Assembly: GCA_946479285.1 (NCBI GenBank)
Contig: CAMLFH010000002.1
Span: 124,001-188,000 of the forward strand
Direction: 5' to 3'
DNA: 64,000 bases
Source of the DNA: an uncultured Flavobacteriales bacterium
Lineage (GTDB): Bacteria > Bacteroidota > Bacteroidia > Flavobacteriales > Crocinitomicaceae
This document shows, piece by piece, positions 25,336 through 33,090 of the stretch (positions are counted from its first letter, which is position 1; each line of letters starts with the position of its first letter). The translations under genes and the position numbers were made by a program. A model generated the notes under the pieces. That model did not search any database and was not told the origin of the DNA. It saw only the letters and a program-made list of their open reading frames with translations.

Positions 25336-25814
25336 GACCAGCCCCAGCAAATCCAATCATTTTCAAGCTCTCTTTTTTCAAAGAAAATATCCGATTTATT
25401 CGAAAACAGAATAAACAGTACTTCGTGTTTTTGTTCCACGGCGTAATCTAATCCTTCCTGATCCAATTTCTGTTTCACTTCTTCAAAAGTCATTTCCATT
25501 TCGAAAAACCACGGATCGAGTGTTACTTTTTCCGGATCAAATCCATCTCCAATTCCACCTATGTATTTTGTGTGATCATTCTGCATTCCGGCCAGCTTAT
25601 ATTCGCCGCTTTCGTCGTAGAACGAATGAAACTTAAACTCGTAATTATCATAAGACAGAATTTTGATCCGGTATTCTTCATCCACATCGAAATCATCGTC
25701 ACTGCCTGGCGTTCCAAGCAAAGTAATCACCTGTGGAATGGTCATCCCCAGCTCAATGGGCCCGAAAGTGCCGGAGGTAAAAATATCCCGAAGATTTAAT
25801 CTTGTTTTGTCCAT
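25314..25814 (-). CDS. Cytosolic hypothetical protein
   Basis: 166 residues from the ATG at 25814 (MDKTRLNLRDIFTSG), 1 nt after the stop of the VOC fusion gene; the longer frame starts inside that gene. The sequence is acidic with strands such as GTFGPIELGMTIPQVITLLG, a motif seen in small Bacteroidota/actinobacterial immunity-like proteins, but I cannot name the family. It is the last gene of a five-gene run (28243 down to 25314). No signal peptide. Confidence 0.75.
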   Translation of the reverse strand: MDKTRLNLRDIFTSGTFGPIELGMTIPQVITLLGTPGSDDDFDVDEEYRIKILSYDNYEFKFHSFYDESGEYKLAGMQNDHTKYIGGIGDGFDPEKVTLDPWFFEMEMTFEEVKQKLDQEGLDYAVEQKHEVLFILFSNKSDIFFEKRELENDWICWGWSLNPEIV

Positions 25815-25815
25815 G

Positions 25816-26568
25816 TTACCAGCTGTGCTTTTCTTCAACGATTCTCCACACATTCCCATACAAATCGGCAATAACTGCTTCTTTTCCCCATTCCCGTTCG
25901 ATGGGTTCCCGAATAACCGGAACGCCTCGTTCCACCAATCGGCTGAAATACAAATCCATGTTGTCCGTATAAATCAAAAAAGCGGTTCTTTCCGTAGTTT
26001 GCTTGCCTATCAGTGCTGTTTCTTCGGGAGTTTCTGCTTTCAGCAAAATAATACTTGGGGAGAGGTGATGATCCATCGGAGCAACTGCAACTCCTTGCTT
26101 CGTGTAATAAATGGTTTTGTCCCATCCCCATACAAATTCAAGTTTATCGGCATAAAAGGCATTGGCATTCTCATAATCGTCTACCAAAATTGAGATGCCG
26201 GCTATTTTCTGATTTGTACTGGTTTTATCTTCCGGGTGAAACCATTCCCAGGCTTCTTTGTTCTCAGCTTCAGCTGCATTGAAATGTTCATCACACAAGA
26301 TCATCTCCCAACCGTCTACCTCCGCGCTTCTTCCACTTTTGCCGCATTTCTGACAAGTTTTTGTACTGATGAAGCAGATTTTATTGACCAGGTCCTGAAA
26401 TGTTTTGTCTGAACCCGTGTAATCAATTTGCATTTCGGCATATTTCGGCCAAACATCTGTAATCTCTATTCCTTCCGGTTTTCCGTCAAAAACCATTTCC
26501 AGGAGATTGATCCAGCCTTCTTCGCCGTTCCGTTTATATTGTGCTATAGCTTCTTCTCTTGTAATCAT
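25816..26568 (-). CDS. Zinc-ribbon-like domain fused to VOC domain
   Basis: 250 residues. N-terminal ~115: a globular part (EEGWINLLEMVFDGKPEGI, VWPKYAEMQIDYTGSDKTFQ) ending in a probable zinc site CQKCG...ILCDEH (Cys-x2-Cys and Cys-x2-His). C-terminal ~130: a VOC/glyoxalase domain (GISILVDDYENANAFYADKL, FLIYTDNMDLYFSRLVERGV, VIADLYGNVWRIVEE). The start is an ATG at 26568; a GTG at 26574 would overlap the upstream stop by one base. I know no named family with this order. In the run 28243-25314, so probably expressed with the neighbouring immunity-like genes. Confidence 0.82.
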   Translation of the reverse strand: MITREEAIAQYKRNGEEGWINLLEMVFDGKPEGIEITDVWPKYAEMQIDYTGSDKTFQDLVNKICFISTKTCQKCGKSGRSAEVDGWEMILCDEHFNAAEAENKEAWEWFHPEDKTSTNQKIAGISILVDDYENANAFYADKLEFVWGWDKTIYYTKQGVAVAPMDHHLSPSIILLKAETPEETALIGKQTTERTAFLIYTDNMDLYFSRLVERGVPVIREPIEREWGKEAVIADLYGNVWRIVEEKHSW

Positions 26569-26573
26569 ATCCA

Positions 26574-27110
26574 CTAAATATCTTTAATCCTCTTCAAAAT
26601 CGGATCTACCCGCTCCTTTATCGCCCACAATTTTTCCGGAATTTCTGCTCCTATCGCCATGAATATGTCGTGGTGATTCATGCAGATCAGCCAATCGGTT
26701 TTCTTCGAAACGATGTAAAATTCGTCCCAATAGCTTTCATCAATAATTGTTTGGATGCTTCGAACGGTTCCTTCGTAATACCAGAATTTACTTTTGGAAT
26801 CGTTGACAAAGAACCATACACGCTCTTCCGGATCAAGTAGTTCCGGAAGGTATTGAGGAGCATATTCCACTAAATTGGAAAGTGCAGTTCCTTCTAACTT
26901 AAAGTATTCCCACAACCAGGTTGGCCGGTATTTATAACTCAGGGGAAAATCACAAAAAGTCTCGATAATCTTGTTTTCGATTTCTTCCCAATCGTTGATA
27001 TTAACCGACTTAAAATCTTCCGGAGCAATTTGGTACTCTTTGATCACCTGTTCGATGTTTTCACGAATGGATTTCCAGTTTTGGCTTAGTATGTGACGGT
27101 CTTTTCGCAT
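26574..27110 (-). CDS. DUF6756-like cytosolic protein
   Basis: 178 residues, acidic and rich in aromatics: WLWEYFKLEGTALSNLVEYA, PEERVWFFVNDSKSKFWYYE and DEFYIVSKKTDWLICMNHHD. The last block is what I associate with DUF6756, a family of small proteins found in immunity-type neighbourhoods; the match is from memory and tentative. It is separated from the upstream gene (27120) by 9 nt and its stop abuts the start of the VOC fusion. No signal or TM. Confidence 0.75.
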   Translation of the reverse strand: MRKDRHILSQNWKSIRENIEQVIKEYQIAPEDFKSVNINDWEEIENKIIETFCDFPLSYKYRPTWLWEYFKLEGTALSNLVEYAPQYLPELLDPEERVWFFVNDSKSKFWYYEGTVRSIQTIIDESYWDEFYIVSKKTDWLICMNHHDIFMAIGAEIPEKLWAIKERVDPILKRIKDI

Positions 27111-27119
27111 TATTCCGAT

Positions 27120-27602
27120 TTAATCCCAAATTCTGTTTCTATGACTAATTCCGGCGAGGTCGGTTAATTGCTTCAAAGCGTTTTCCAGTTCCGCCGAAAT
27201 ACCGTCTATTAAAGTCCAGCCGATTGTTTTCTCTTCAAGTTCCAGCAAATAATTAGCCCCATCCAGCATGATTCCATTCGACTTTTCAATGGTCAAATCC
27301 AGGTTCTTTATTTCATGAATGAACTTACAATCTTCAGTTGAAAGTGCAATCCGCCGTTCTGCAATGTAAATATTATTGAGATCATGAATGCCTAAAGGAT
27401 AATTGTCTTCACGTTCCGGTTTCCACTCGCGTGTAATCAAAAACGGGGTTTCTGACTCAATAAATTGAACGGAGCAATGCCCGATTCCAAGTGCGGGACG
27501 AACTGCAAACAACAAAACGCATTGATCCGAGAACCGAGCAGTCAGTTCCGACTGAACCTGATTGATCAATTCTGTTCCGTTAGCTGTCAATTTTGGTTTC
27601 AT
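27120..27602 (-). CDS. Cytosolic hypothetical protein
   Basis: 160 residues, starting at an ATG that overlaps the stop of the upstream gene (4-nt ATGA overlap). Predicted alternation of strands and helices (CVLLFAVRPALGIGHCSVQF, PFLITREWKPEREDNYP, IGWTLIDGISAELENALKQL). No family recognised. The tight coupling to 27599-28243 and 26574-27110 suggests one transcript. Confidence 0.75.
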   Translation of the reverse strand: MKPKLTANGTELINQVQSELTARFSDQCVLLFAVRPALGIGHCSVQFIESETPFLITREWKPEREDNYPLGIHDLNNIYIAERRIALSTEDCKFIHEIKNLDLTIEKSNGIMLDGANYLLELEEKTIGWTLIDGISAELENALKQLTDLAGISHRNRIWD

Positions 27603-28243
27603 ATGCGTTCTCCAATCTGAATATAACCGTGCTCTTCAAAAATCACCACTTTCGGGTCATTTACATTCACCAATACCACTCCATATGAATAAAAAAGCAG
27701 CGGATCACAATACTTCAGGAACAGTTCCCAGGTTAGCTGATAAGCAGAGTACCTGCCAAAAAACAAATACACAGCATCTTTGGAGTTCCAATTCAGGTAC
27801 CGATCTAAAAACGCTTCCAAACCACGCAATTGATTATCGGCACTGTCCGCTTCCCAATTGTAGTCTCCATTTCCGGGAATAGTTACTAATTGGTTATTCC
27901 GGATTTTCCAGTGTTTTTCAATATCCCTTCGCATCAAATGGTCGGCATGTTCCGTGACAAATTCTACCCACAAACGTTTACCATAATTCTTTGAAAGGCA
28001 CTTCATGACTTCCAGGTCTTCAGCGTCAATTGGTCGGCGCTCCCAATACCAATCGTTTGCCCACTCTGTCGGATCAACAAATTCGCGTGCTTCTTCTTCC
28101 AGCCGTTTTTCTTCTTGCAGCCGGTGCCATGCTTCAATTGCTTTTTCGGGCGTGTCGAATTCTTCGATCAGCGATTTTGCTTCAGTTAAACCAATGCCCA
28201 ATTGATCCCGTATTTGTTTTATTTGATCCAAGTGATTCATCAT
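27599..28243 (-). CDS. UBA/L7-L12-like N-terminus with DUF2947-like domain
   Basis: 214 residues. The first ~40 (QIKQIRDQLGIGLTEAKSLI) resemble the helix-turn-helix of UBA domains in EF-Ts and of the ribosomal L7/L12 C-terminal domain. After a charged linker (EEKRLEEEAREFVDP) the rest resembles DUF2947-type immunity-like proteins (FFGRYSAYQLTWELFLKYCD, LLFYSYGVVLVNVNDPKVVI). Both assignments are from pattern. It heads a tightly packed run of five genes down to 25314, 41 nt after the LRR gene. Confidence 0.75.
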   Translation of the reverse strand: MMNHLDQIKQIRDQLGIGLTEAKSLIEEFDTPEKAIEAWHRLQEEKRLEEEAREFVDPTEWANDWYWERRPIDAEDLEVMKCLSKNYGKRLWVEFVTEHADHLMRRDIEKHWKIRNNQLVTIPGNGDYNWEADSADNQLRGLEAFLDRYLNWNSKDAVYLFFGRYSAYQLTWELFLKYCDPLLFYSYGVVLVNVNDPKVVIFEEHGYIQIGERI

Positions 28244-28283
28244 CTACATCTTTTCATGGTAATATTCATTGTATCCTCCTGAA

Positions 28284-30374
28284 TTATGATTCATCATCGT
28301 CGTCATAATCCCGGTCAATGCTTACATTAAACGGCACATAAGGTCGATACACAAAACGGGCAATCTCAGGCCTATCCAACTGCTCTCGTAATACTTCATC
28401 TTCCAATGCATTTCCTGCCAGGTTTACTTCTTTCAGATTCGGAAGTTGGTCCAACACGCGCACATTTCTTAGATTATTACCGTACAGGTTCAAATATTCG
28501 AGTTTCTGCAGGTTTTCAATTCCCTTTAAACTTTTTAATTTGTTTTCGGAAAGATCGAGCATTTTGAGATTGGTCAATTGATCCAGATTTTGAATGCTTG
28601 CAATTTCCTGGTACTGTAGTTTTAACCTTTCCAGGTTCGGCAGGTCACTTAACCATGCAGCGTTTTCCAATTCGATTTGACTGGGAACCAATATTTTCAG
28701 CTTTTCAAGTTTACCCGGAATAACATTCCGGCTTCTTCCATCCAGCTGCAGTTTTTCCAGGTTCGGGAATTGTTCCAATGAATGGACAAGATGGTTTTCT
28801 TCAACAGACAAAACAAGTGTTTTAAGTGACTCCATCGTGGAAATGGTGTTGACATTGTTCTCTTTTCCGGATTTAATCTCCAGGTATTCGAGATTTTTCA
28901 AGAGATGAAGTTTTTCAATTTCACAACCGCAACGCAGCTTTAATCCTACCAATTCAGTTAACTGTTCGATTCCCGTAACTGAAATGTGATCACTCCACAA
29001 TTCCAGTTCCCGGATGCTTTTCAATCCTGAAATATCAAAGATTACCGGTTCTTCCGGTTTTTCCAGTTCATCCTCTAGGAAGAAACTCCAATTCAGTTTT
29101 TTCAGGGAACTAAGTGTCAGCACATTTTTAGCTGCTTCCGCCGACTCCAAACCACTAAGCTCCAGGAATTCCAATGCTTTAAACTCGCTGATAAGTTCCA
29201 GATTCTGAATATTTTCCTCATACAACTCCAACACTTTTAGCTGGTGTTTCACGGGTAATAGGACGTTAAAATCCCCAACCATTTGCACCTCGTGAAAAGT
29301 GCTTGTTTTTATATTCTCCAATTGGGTAAATGAGTGAATGCATTCCCAATGAGTTACTTCTGCTTCATCAAAGGAGAGTGCTTTGATTTGGCGTGCAACA
29401 GGTAGAAAATCATTTAGCTGAGCGGTACATTTCTCAAATTTCATTTCTTCCAATTGTGGAAAATGCTTCAAACATTTGGTATTGGATAACATAGTTCCTT
29501 GCAAATGGAAACTTTTCACATAATGCGCGATGGAGCCCAATTGCTGCAGGTCAAACGAAAAGAATTCTTCCGGAACGGGTTCATATCCGAGTACACTTCC
29601 GATCTTGCAAGTTTCAATGTAAAAATCAGCGCACGGATTTATTTCGAATTCCTTGTCCCCGATTTGCGTTTCAGAATCTATTTCGAACAAATCCAGCATT
29701 TTGAATTGATGAATATTCCGAATGCTCCCGATAGTGCAGCATTCCAATCTAATATGTGTAACATTTTCGGATATGGGAAGAAGTACATCAAGATTCTCCA
29801 GGTGCATTTCATCCAAACAGATACGAATGAAACCGCGCTCAGGGAGTGCCGGGTGCATAATATCTTCTTCGGTCTGCCGAATGATCACATTGGTCAGACG
29901 CAGATCATACAATTCGGGAAGTAAATTAATCTCGTAAAAGTTACTGATGGTACAGTTGGTCAGGAAAAGATGATCCAATCTCTTTTTTGAATACAAAAGT
30001 TCGGCTGGAAATTCCAGGTGCATATTTTCGAGATACACATGGATCCTGGGATCCATATCCGGCATACTTTCGAAAAGGGGGTTCATTGCTTTTTCACCTT
30101 TCAGAATGGTCACATTGTCGAAATGGATCTCACTCAAGAGCGGTAATTGACTCAAACCTTCCAGGTTGTCAATCGTGCAATTGGTCAATCTTAACTGGTA
30201 GAGTTCCTCTTTAAGCGGAAACAATACCGATAAATCAAAATTCTGCCCGGTAATATACAGTTCACTGATACGACCGTTGTAAGCTCTGTACGCATTGGGC
30301 TGCTCCTTTTGGTAACCATGCTCTTCAAATTGAATCCCGAGGATTCCTTCCAGTTTTTTTAGTTCGTCGGTCAT
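28284..30374 (-). CDS. Large cytosolic leucine-rich-repeat protein
   Basis: 696 residues from the ATG at 30374 (MTDELKKLEGILGIQFEEHG); an in-frame ATG at 30407 would add 11 residues of low-complexity sequence. Almost the whole protein is LRR, with units of about 21-24 residues; the most regular are at the C-terminus (DQLTNLKMLDLSENKLKSLK, GIENLQKLEYLNLYGNNLRN, LDQLPNLKEVNLAGNALEDE). It ends in an Asp-rich tail (DRDYDDDDES). No signal peptide, so a cytosolic binding scaffold is likely. Among bacteria such internal LRR proteins occur near polymorphic-toxin immunity genes. Partner unknown. Confidence 0.88.
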   Translation of the reverse strand: MTDELKKLEGILGIQFEEHGYQKEQPNAYRAYNGRISELYITGQNFDLSVLFPLKEELYQLRLTNCTIDNLEGLSQLPLLSEIHFDNVTILKGEKAMNPLFESMPDMDPRIHVYLENMHLEFPAELLYSKKRLDHLFLTNCTISNFYEINLLPELYDLRLTNVIIRQTEEDIMHPALPERGFIRICLDEMHLENLDVLLPISENVTHIRLECCTIGSIRNIHQFKMLDLFEIDSETQIGDKEFEINPCADFYIETCKIGSVLGYEPVPEEFFSFDLQQLGSIAHYVKSFHLQGTMLSNTKCLKHFPQLEEMKFEKCTAQLNDFLPVARQIKALSFDEAEVTHWECIHSFTQLENIKTSTFHEVQMVGDFNVLLPVKHQLKVLELYEENIQNLELISEFKALEFLELSGLESAEAAKNVLTLSSLKKLNWSFFLEDELEKPEEPVIFDISGLKSIRELELWSDHISVTGIEQLTELVGLKLRCGCEIEKLHLLKNLEYLEIKSGKENNVNTISTMESLKTLVLSVEENHLVHSLEQFPNLEKLQLDGRSRNVIPGKLEKLKILVPSQIELENAAWLSDLPNLERLKLQYQEIASIQNLDQLTNLKMLDLSENKLKSLKGIENLQKLEYLNLYGNNLRNVRVLDQLPNLKEVNLAGNALEDEVLREQLDRPEIARFVYRPYVPFNVSIDRDYDDDDES

Positions 30375-30418
30375 GGTTGTTTTACTATTATTAATAGTGT
30401 TTCTCATTTTGATTTATT

Positions 30419-30547
30419 CGTCATCTCTATCATCCCAACCAAATCCCATCAAGAAAGGAGCTTACTCAGTCCTTCTTTATCGTCTTTCGGATAACCGTAA
30501 GTCAAAAATATTTCTTTACCATTTTGTAATTGTGCTATTTACACATT
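30419..30547 (-). pseudogene. Possible gene remnant between LRR and pentapeptide genes
   Basis: This gap reads on the minus strand as about 29 protein-like codons (including GKEIFLTYGYPKDDKEGLSK) ending in TGA, while a second frame carries PFLMGFGWDDRDDE to a stop at 30415-30417. Joining them needs a single frameshift near 30456. The acidic D/E end recalls the tail of the LRR protein. At this length chance cannot be excluded. Confidence 0.25.
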
Positions 30548-31087
30548 TTATGTATATCCTTCAGGAAAATAACCAACCGGAAAATCGACGCCATTCAATT
30601 CTGTTCCTTCTATCCTATTATTCGCCATCTGGCACGAACTGAAATCAGTAGCTGTAATAATCGCATCCTGAATAGTCATATTTTCCCAACGACAATTTTC
30701 CATGGTCATCCAGCGCAAAAACCCATACTTGATTTTCGTGCCGGAAAAATCGCAATCTCTGGCTTTGATTTCAGCTAAATTACAGCAAGACAAATTCGAA
30801 CCTGAGAAATTACACTTTTCTACAACGGCCTTTACCAGTTGGATCGTACTCAAATTACAATTGGAAAAATTGATGTTTTTAAGATGTGCTTTCGTAAAGT
30901 CGAAGTTCGATAAATCCAAACCGCTTAAATCCAGATTTTTCATTTTAGCTCCCGAAAAGTCCACTTTTTCCAGGTGATTTCCATCATCGTCTTTACGCAA
31001 TAGTGAAATCAATTCTTCAAAATGCTTCCGCTGAAACATGTTGATGTCTTTGTCGACTTTGACGGTATAACTGATATTAAATTCCAT
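30548..31087 (-). CDS. Pentapeptide-repeat protein
   Basis: 179 residues. After a 40-residue start (FNISYTVKVDKDINMFQRKH) come pentapeptide repeats A(D/N)LXX: VDFSGAKMKNLDLSGLDLSN, FDFTKAHLKNINFSNCNLST, CNFSGSNLSCCNLAEIKARD, ATDFSSCQMANNRIEGTELN. Such repeats fold into a right-handed beta-helix; some mimic DNA and protect gyrase, others are in toxin/immunity loci. It starts 9 nt after the RNA ligase stop and is probably cotranscribed with it. Cytosolic. Confidence 0.9.
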   Translation of the reverse strand: MEFNISYTVKVDKDINMFQRKHFEELISLLRKDDDGNHLEKVDFSGAKMKNLDLSGLDLSNFDFTKAHLKNINFSNCNLSTIQLVKAVVEKCNFSGSNLSCCNLAEIKARDCDFSGTKIKYGFLRWMTMENCRWENMTIQDAIITATDFSSCQMANNRIEGTELNGVDFPVGYFPEGYT

Positions 31088-31096
31088 TTTTCTAAA

Positions 31097-32119
31097 TTAA
31101 TTCGTTTGAGCTAACAACTTCCGAATCTGCGCATGCATCCGTTTGCGAAGCCATTCCTGCTGCTCTGGTTCCAATTCTGAAAGTAAGCCGTTATTGTTCT
31201 CATTGAAATCAATCCACGTATCGTTGAGTATTTCTTCCTGAATTTCCTGCATACGCGTTTCGTTCCCCAAATCTATTTTACCAGTTTTGGAAACAGCACT
31301 TTGCAAGCGATTCTCATTGATATACGTTGCAATTTCTTCCAGGATAAAAGTCAATTCTTCGGATTTCGAAGCTACTTTTTTCTTGAATGACCAGGCTTCC
31401 GATTCGTGGAATTTCTTTTCTTCATCAAACTCCGGGTTTTTCAATTTCACCACCGGCCGAGAACTTAAATTCAAGTGTGAATGATTCAAGGGTTTGATGA
31501 CTACTCCTTCAATAAGGTTTTGGTCCAGTTCAGGTAAACCCAGCTGTACCGGAATACTGGAATTGATACGAATATTGAAATTCTGAACTTCGTTGACTTT
31601 CCCGATTAATAAGGGCTTCGCATACAAAATTCCGTATTTATCAAAATAAGTAACAGCTTTGTCGTAATCCACATATTCTTTCTTTCCATCGTTTTCAATA
31701 GCCAGATCGAATGCACAAAAATGGACAGACGGAGCATAATAAATTCCGGTTTGGATCGCTTCCACGTCCGGATCAACGGGAACATCCGGATGCGGGTATT
31801 TCCCTCCGAATAATTCGCCGTAAATAATGTGTTTCTCTGCTTTCAGTTCGAGGCTAAAGGCTTCAAACAGCTGCAAAACACGGTCTTCTATCTCATTCAC
31901 AACCTGCTGGAAACCGAAGAAATCAGCATCCCAGCTCAGGTAATCTTTTCTTTTTGCAAACAATAGCTTACGGTCTTCATAAACCAATGAGAAATTGGCG
32001 CCGTGTACTTTTTCGGTCACCACCCATTTTACTTTGTTCACATCGCTTAGTTCCTTCTCACTCAATTCGAGTTTGGAAAAGGTCTTGGGCATTTTTTCGT
32101 ATTCAGAATTCTTTTTCAT
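31097..32119 (-). CDS. Rnl2-type RNA ligase family protein
   Basis: 340 residues with the nucleotidyltransferase motifs in order: motif I TEKVHGANFS (Lys37 as the adenylated lysine), RKDYLSWDADFF following it, motif III/IIIa IIYGELFGG (Glu102) and CAFDLAI, motif IV EGVVIKP (204-210) and motif V VVKLKN (223-228). This is the T4 Rnl2 layout; such enzymes seal nicked RNA using ATP. The C-terminal ~110 residues are helical. It sits inside the island of immunity-like genes, 9 nt upstream of a pentapeptide protein, which suggests RNA repair or a defence role rather than housekeeping. A start at Met10 is possible. Confidence 0.9.
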   Translation of the reverse strand: MKKNSEYEKMPKTFSKLELSEKELSDVNKVKWVVTEKVHGANFSLVYEDRKLLFAKRKDYLSWDADFFGFQQVVNEIEDRVLQLFEAFSLELKAEKHIIYGELFGGKYPHPDVPVDPDVEAIQTGIYYAPSVHFCAFDLAIENDGKKEYVDYDKAVTYFDKYGILYAKPLLIGKVNEVQNFNIRINSSIPVQLGLPELDQNLIEGVVIKPLNHSHLNLSSRPVVKLKNPEFDEEKKFHESEAWSFKKKVASKSEELTFILEEIATYINENRLQSAVSKTGKIDLGNETRMQEIQEEILNDTWIDFNENNNGLLSELEPEQQEWLRKRMHAQIRKLLAQTN

Positions 32120-32283
32120 GTTTTGATTCCCGACATTTAAAGTCAGGATTGTTTTTAAACGTTTTTGCTTCTGCTTTTTTAAATCTATTGGAATCGGTGG
32201 TTTTTCGTAGTTCCTACAATCAGACGCAACATTTCTTCGTTGGATGCAATTGTTTTGTTTTTGATCTGCTTAAAATTAATGAT
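32103..32283 (-). pseudogene. Possible frameshifted small-gene remnant
   Basis: Between the ankyrin ORFs and the RNA ligase, one minus-strand frame from 32283 reads protein-like (KNKTIASNEEMLRLIV) and a second frame from 32213 continues (ELRKTTDSNRFKKAEAKTFK) to a TGA at 32103. Dropping one G of GTAGGAACT would join them into ~57 codons. A-rich composition makes this uncertain, and the end overlaps the start of the RNA ligase. Confidence 0.25.
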
Positions 32284-32292
32284 TTAGCTGAA

Positions 32293-32505
32293 TTATCCTT
32301 CTGAGTGCTTACTGAATTTTTCCACCAACTCGTTCAAGCGAATTTCTTGTTCAGCAGTGCAATCTTCCAGCGGACGTATATCCATTGAACGGATATAGCC
32401 ATGGTCCCATTCCACGAAATACGGATTCGCACCAGCTTTCAAAAGGATTTCGATCATTTCTTCGTTCAGATTTTCAAATGCAAATCCCAATGCCGTGGTG
32501 GCCAT
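32293..32505 (-). CDS. Ankyrin-repeat fragment (second ORF of a split gene?)
   Basis: 70 residues beginning ATTALGFAFENLNEEMIEIL followed by LKAGANPYF, which is an ankyrin repeat, then an acidic helical tail. The ATG overlaps the TAA of the preceding ankyrin ORF by one base (TAATG) and has an AGAGGA stretch in front, so translational coupling is possible. Because the repeat continues the phase of the previous ORF's last repeat, a frameshift that split one gene is the alternative. Confidence 0.6.
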   Translation of the reverse strand: MATTALGFAFENLNEEMIEILLKAGANPYFVEWDHGYIRSMDIRPLEDCTAEQEIRLNELVEKFSKHSEG

Positions 32506-32957
32506 TATTCCTCTGCAAACATGCAGTTTTCCGCAGAAGTATGCGGAAGAAGTATTTTCACCAGTTCCAGGTTATTTTCTTCAGCGGCAATTGACAGCGG
32601 TGTTTGTCCGGGATGATTATCATTATCAATCTGCACATTGCAATCTGCCCCATAATCCACTAACAGTTTCACAGCACGATTATTCACTCCGATCGCCTCA
32701 GACAATAAACGTCCCGGATCATCAACCGTATCTACAAGTGCACCACATTCCAAAAACAGTTCAATTAATTCCAGTAATTGCTCTTCCGCATTTGGTTGCT
32801 CATACAATTCATCAATCAGGTAAGTTAAAAGGGAACTTTTCCCCGAGTCCAACCCTATATTCGGATCACCGCCGGTTTTCAGCCAGTTTTTCATGGGTTC
32901 AAAATCGTATTTTTCGATCAGATCACCCAGTTCTTCGTATGTGTATATTTTGTTCAT
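32505..32957 (-). CDS. Ankyrin-repeat protein
   Basis: 150 residues with degenerate and clear ankyrin repeats: DFEPMKNWLKTGGDPNIGLD, LIELFLECGALVDTVDDPGR, NRAVKLLVDYGADCNVQIDN and GQTPLSIAAEENNLELVKIL. Ankyrin proteins bind other proteins; here cytosolic, without signal peptide. It ends directly at the start of the second ankyrin ORF. Upstream, 134 nt separate it from the Imm49-like gene; that gap shows only a short protein-like frame (32964-33071). Confidence 0.82.
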   Translation of the reverse strand: MNKIYTYEELGDLIEKYDFEPMKNWLKTGGDPNIGLDSGKSSLLTYLIDELYEQPNAEEQLLELIELFLECGALVDTVDDPGRLLSEAIGVNNRAVKLLVDYGADCNVQIDNDNHPGQTPLSIAAEENNLELVKILLPHTSAENCMFAEE

Positions 32958-33090
32958 TCTTTTTTAGCTTATATCCTCCGTATGAATTCCAGATTCATCG
33001 AGGGTAGTTTTTATTGCTCCCTTCTGGTCATCGCCGTAGTTTAATTCATAAACTATTTCAAAACACAACCTTTAATCAGAAATCCGGCTA

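Noticed and set aside
31954..32304. 116-codon plus-strand ORF
   Set aside because: Overlaps the start of the RNA ligase on the opposite strand and has low-complexity composition.
32964..33071. Short protein-like frame between Imm49-like and ankyrin genes (includes GDDQKGAIKTTLDESGIHTE)
   Set aside because: About 35 codons, no good start, cannot be distinguished from chance.
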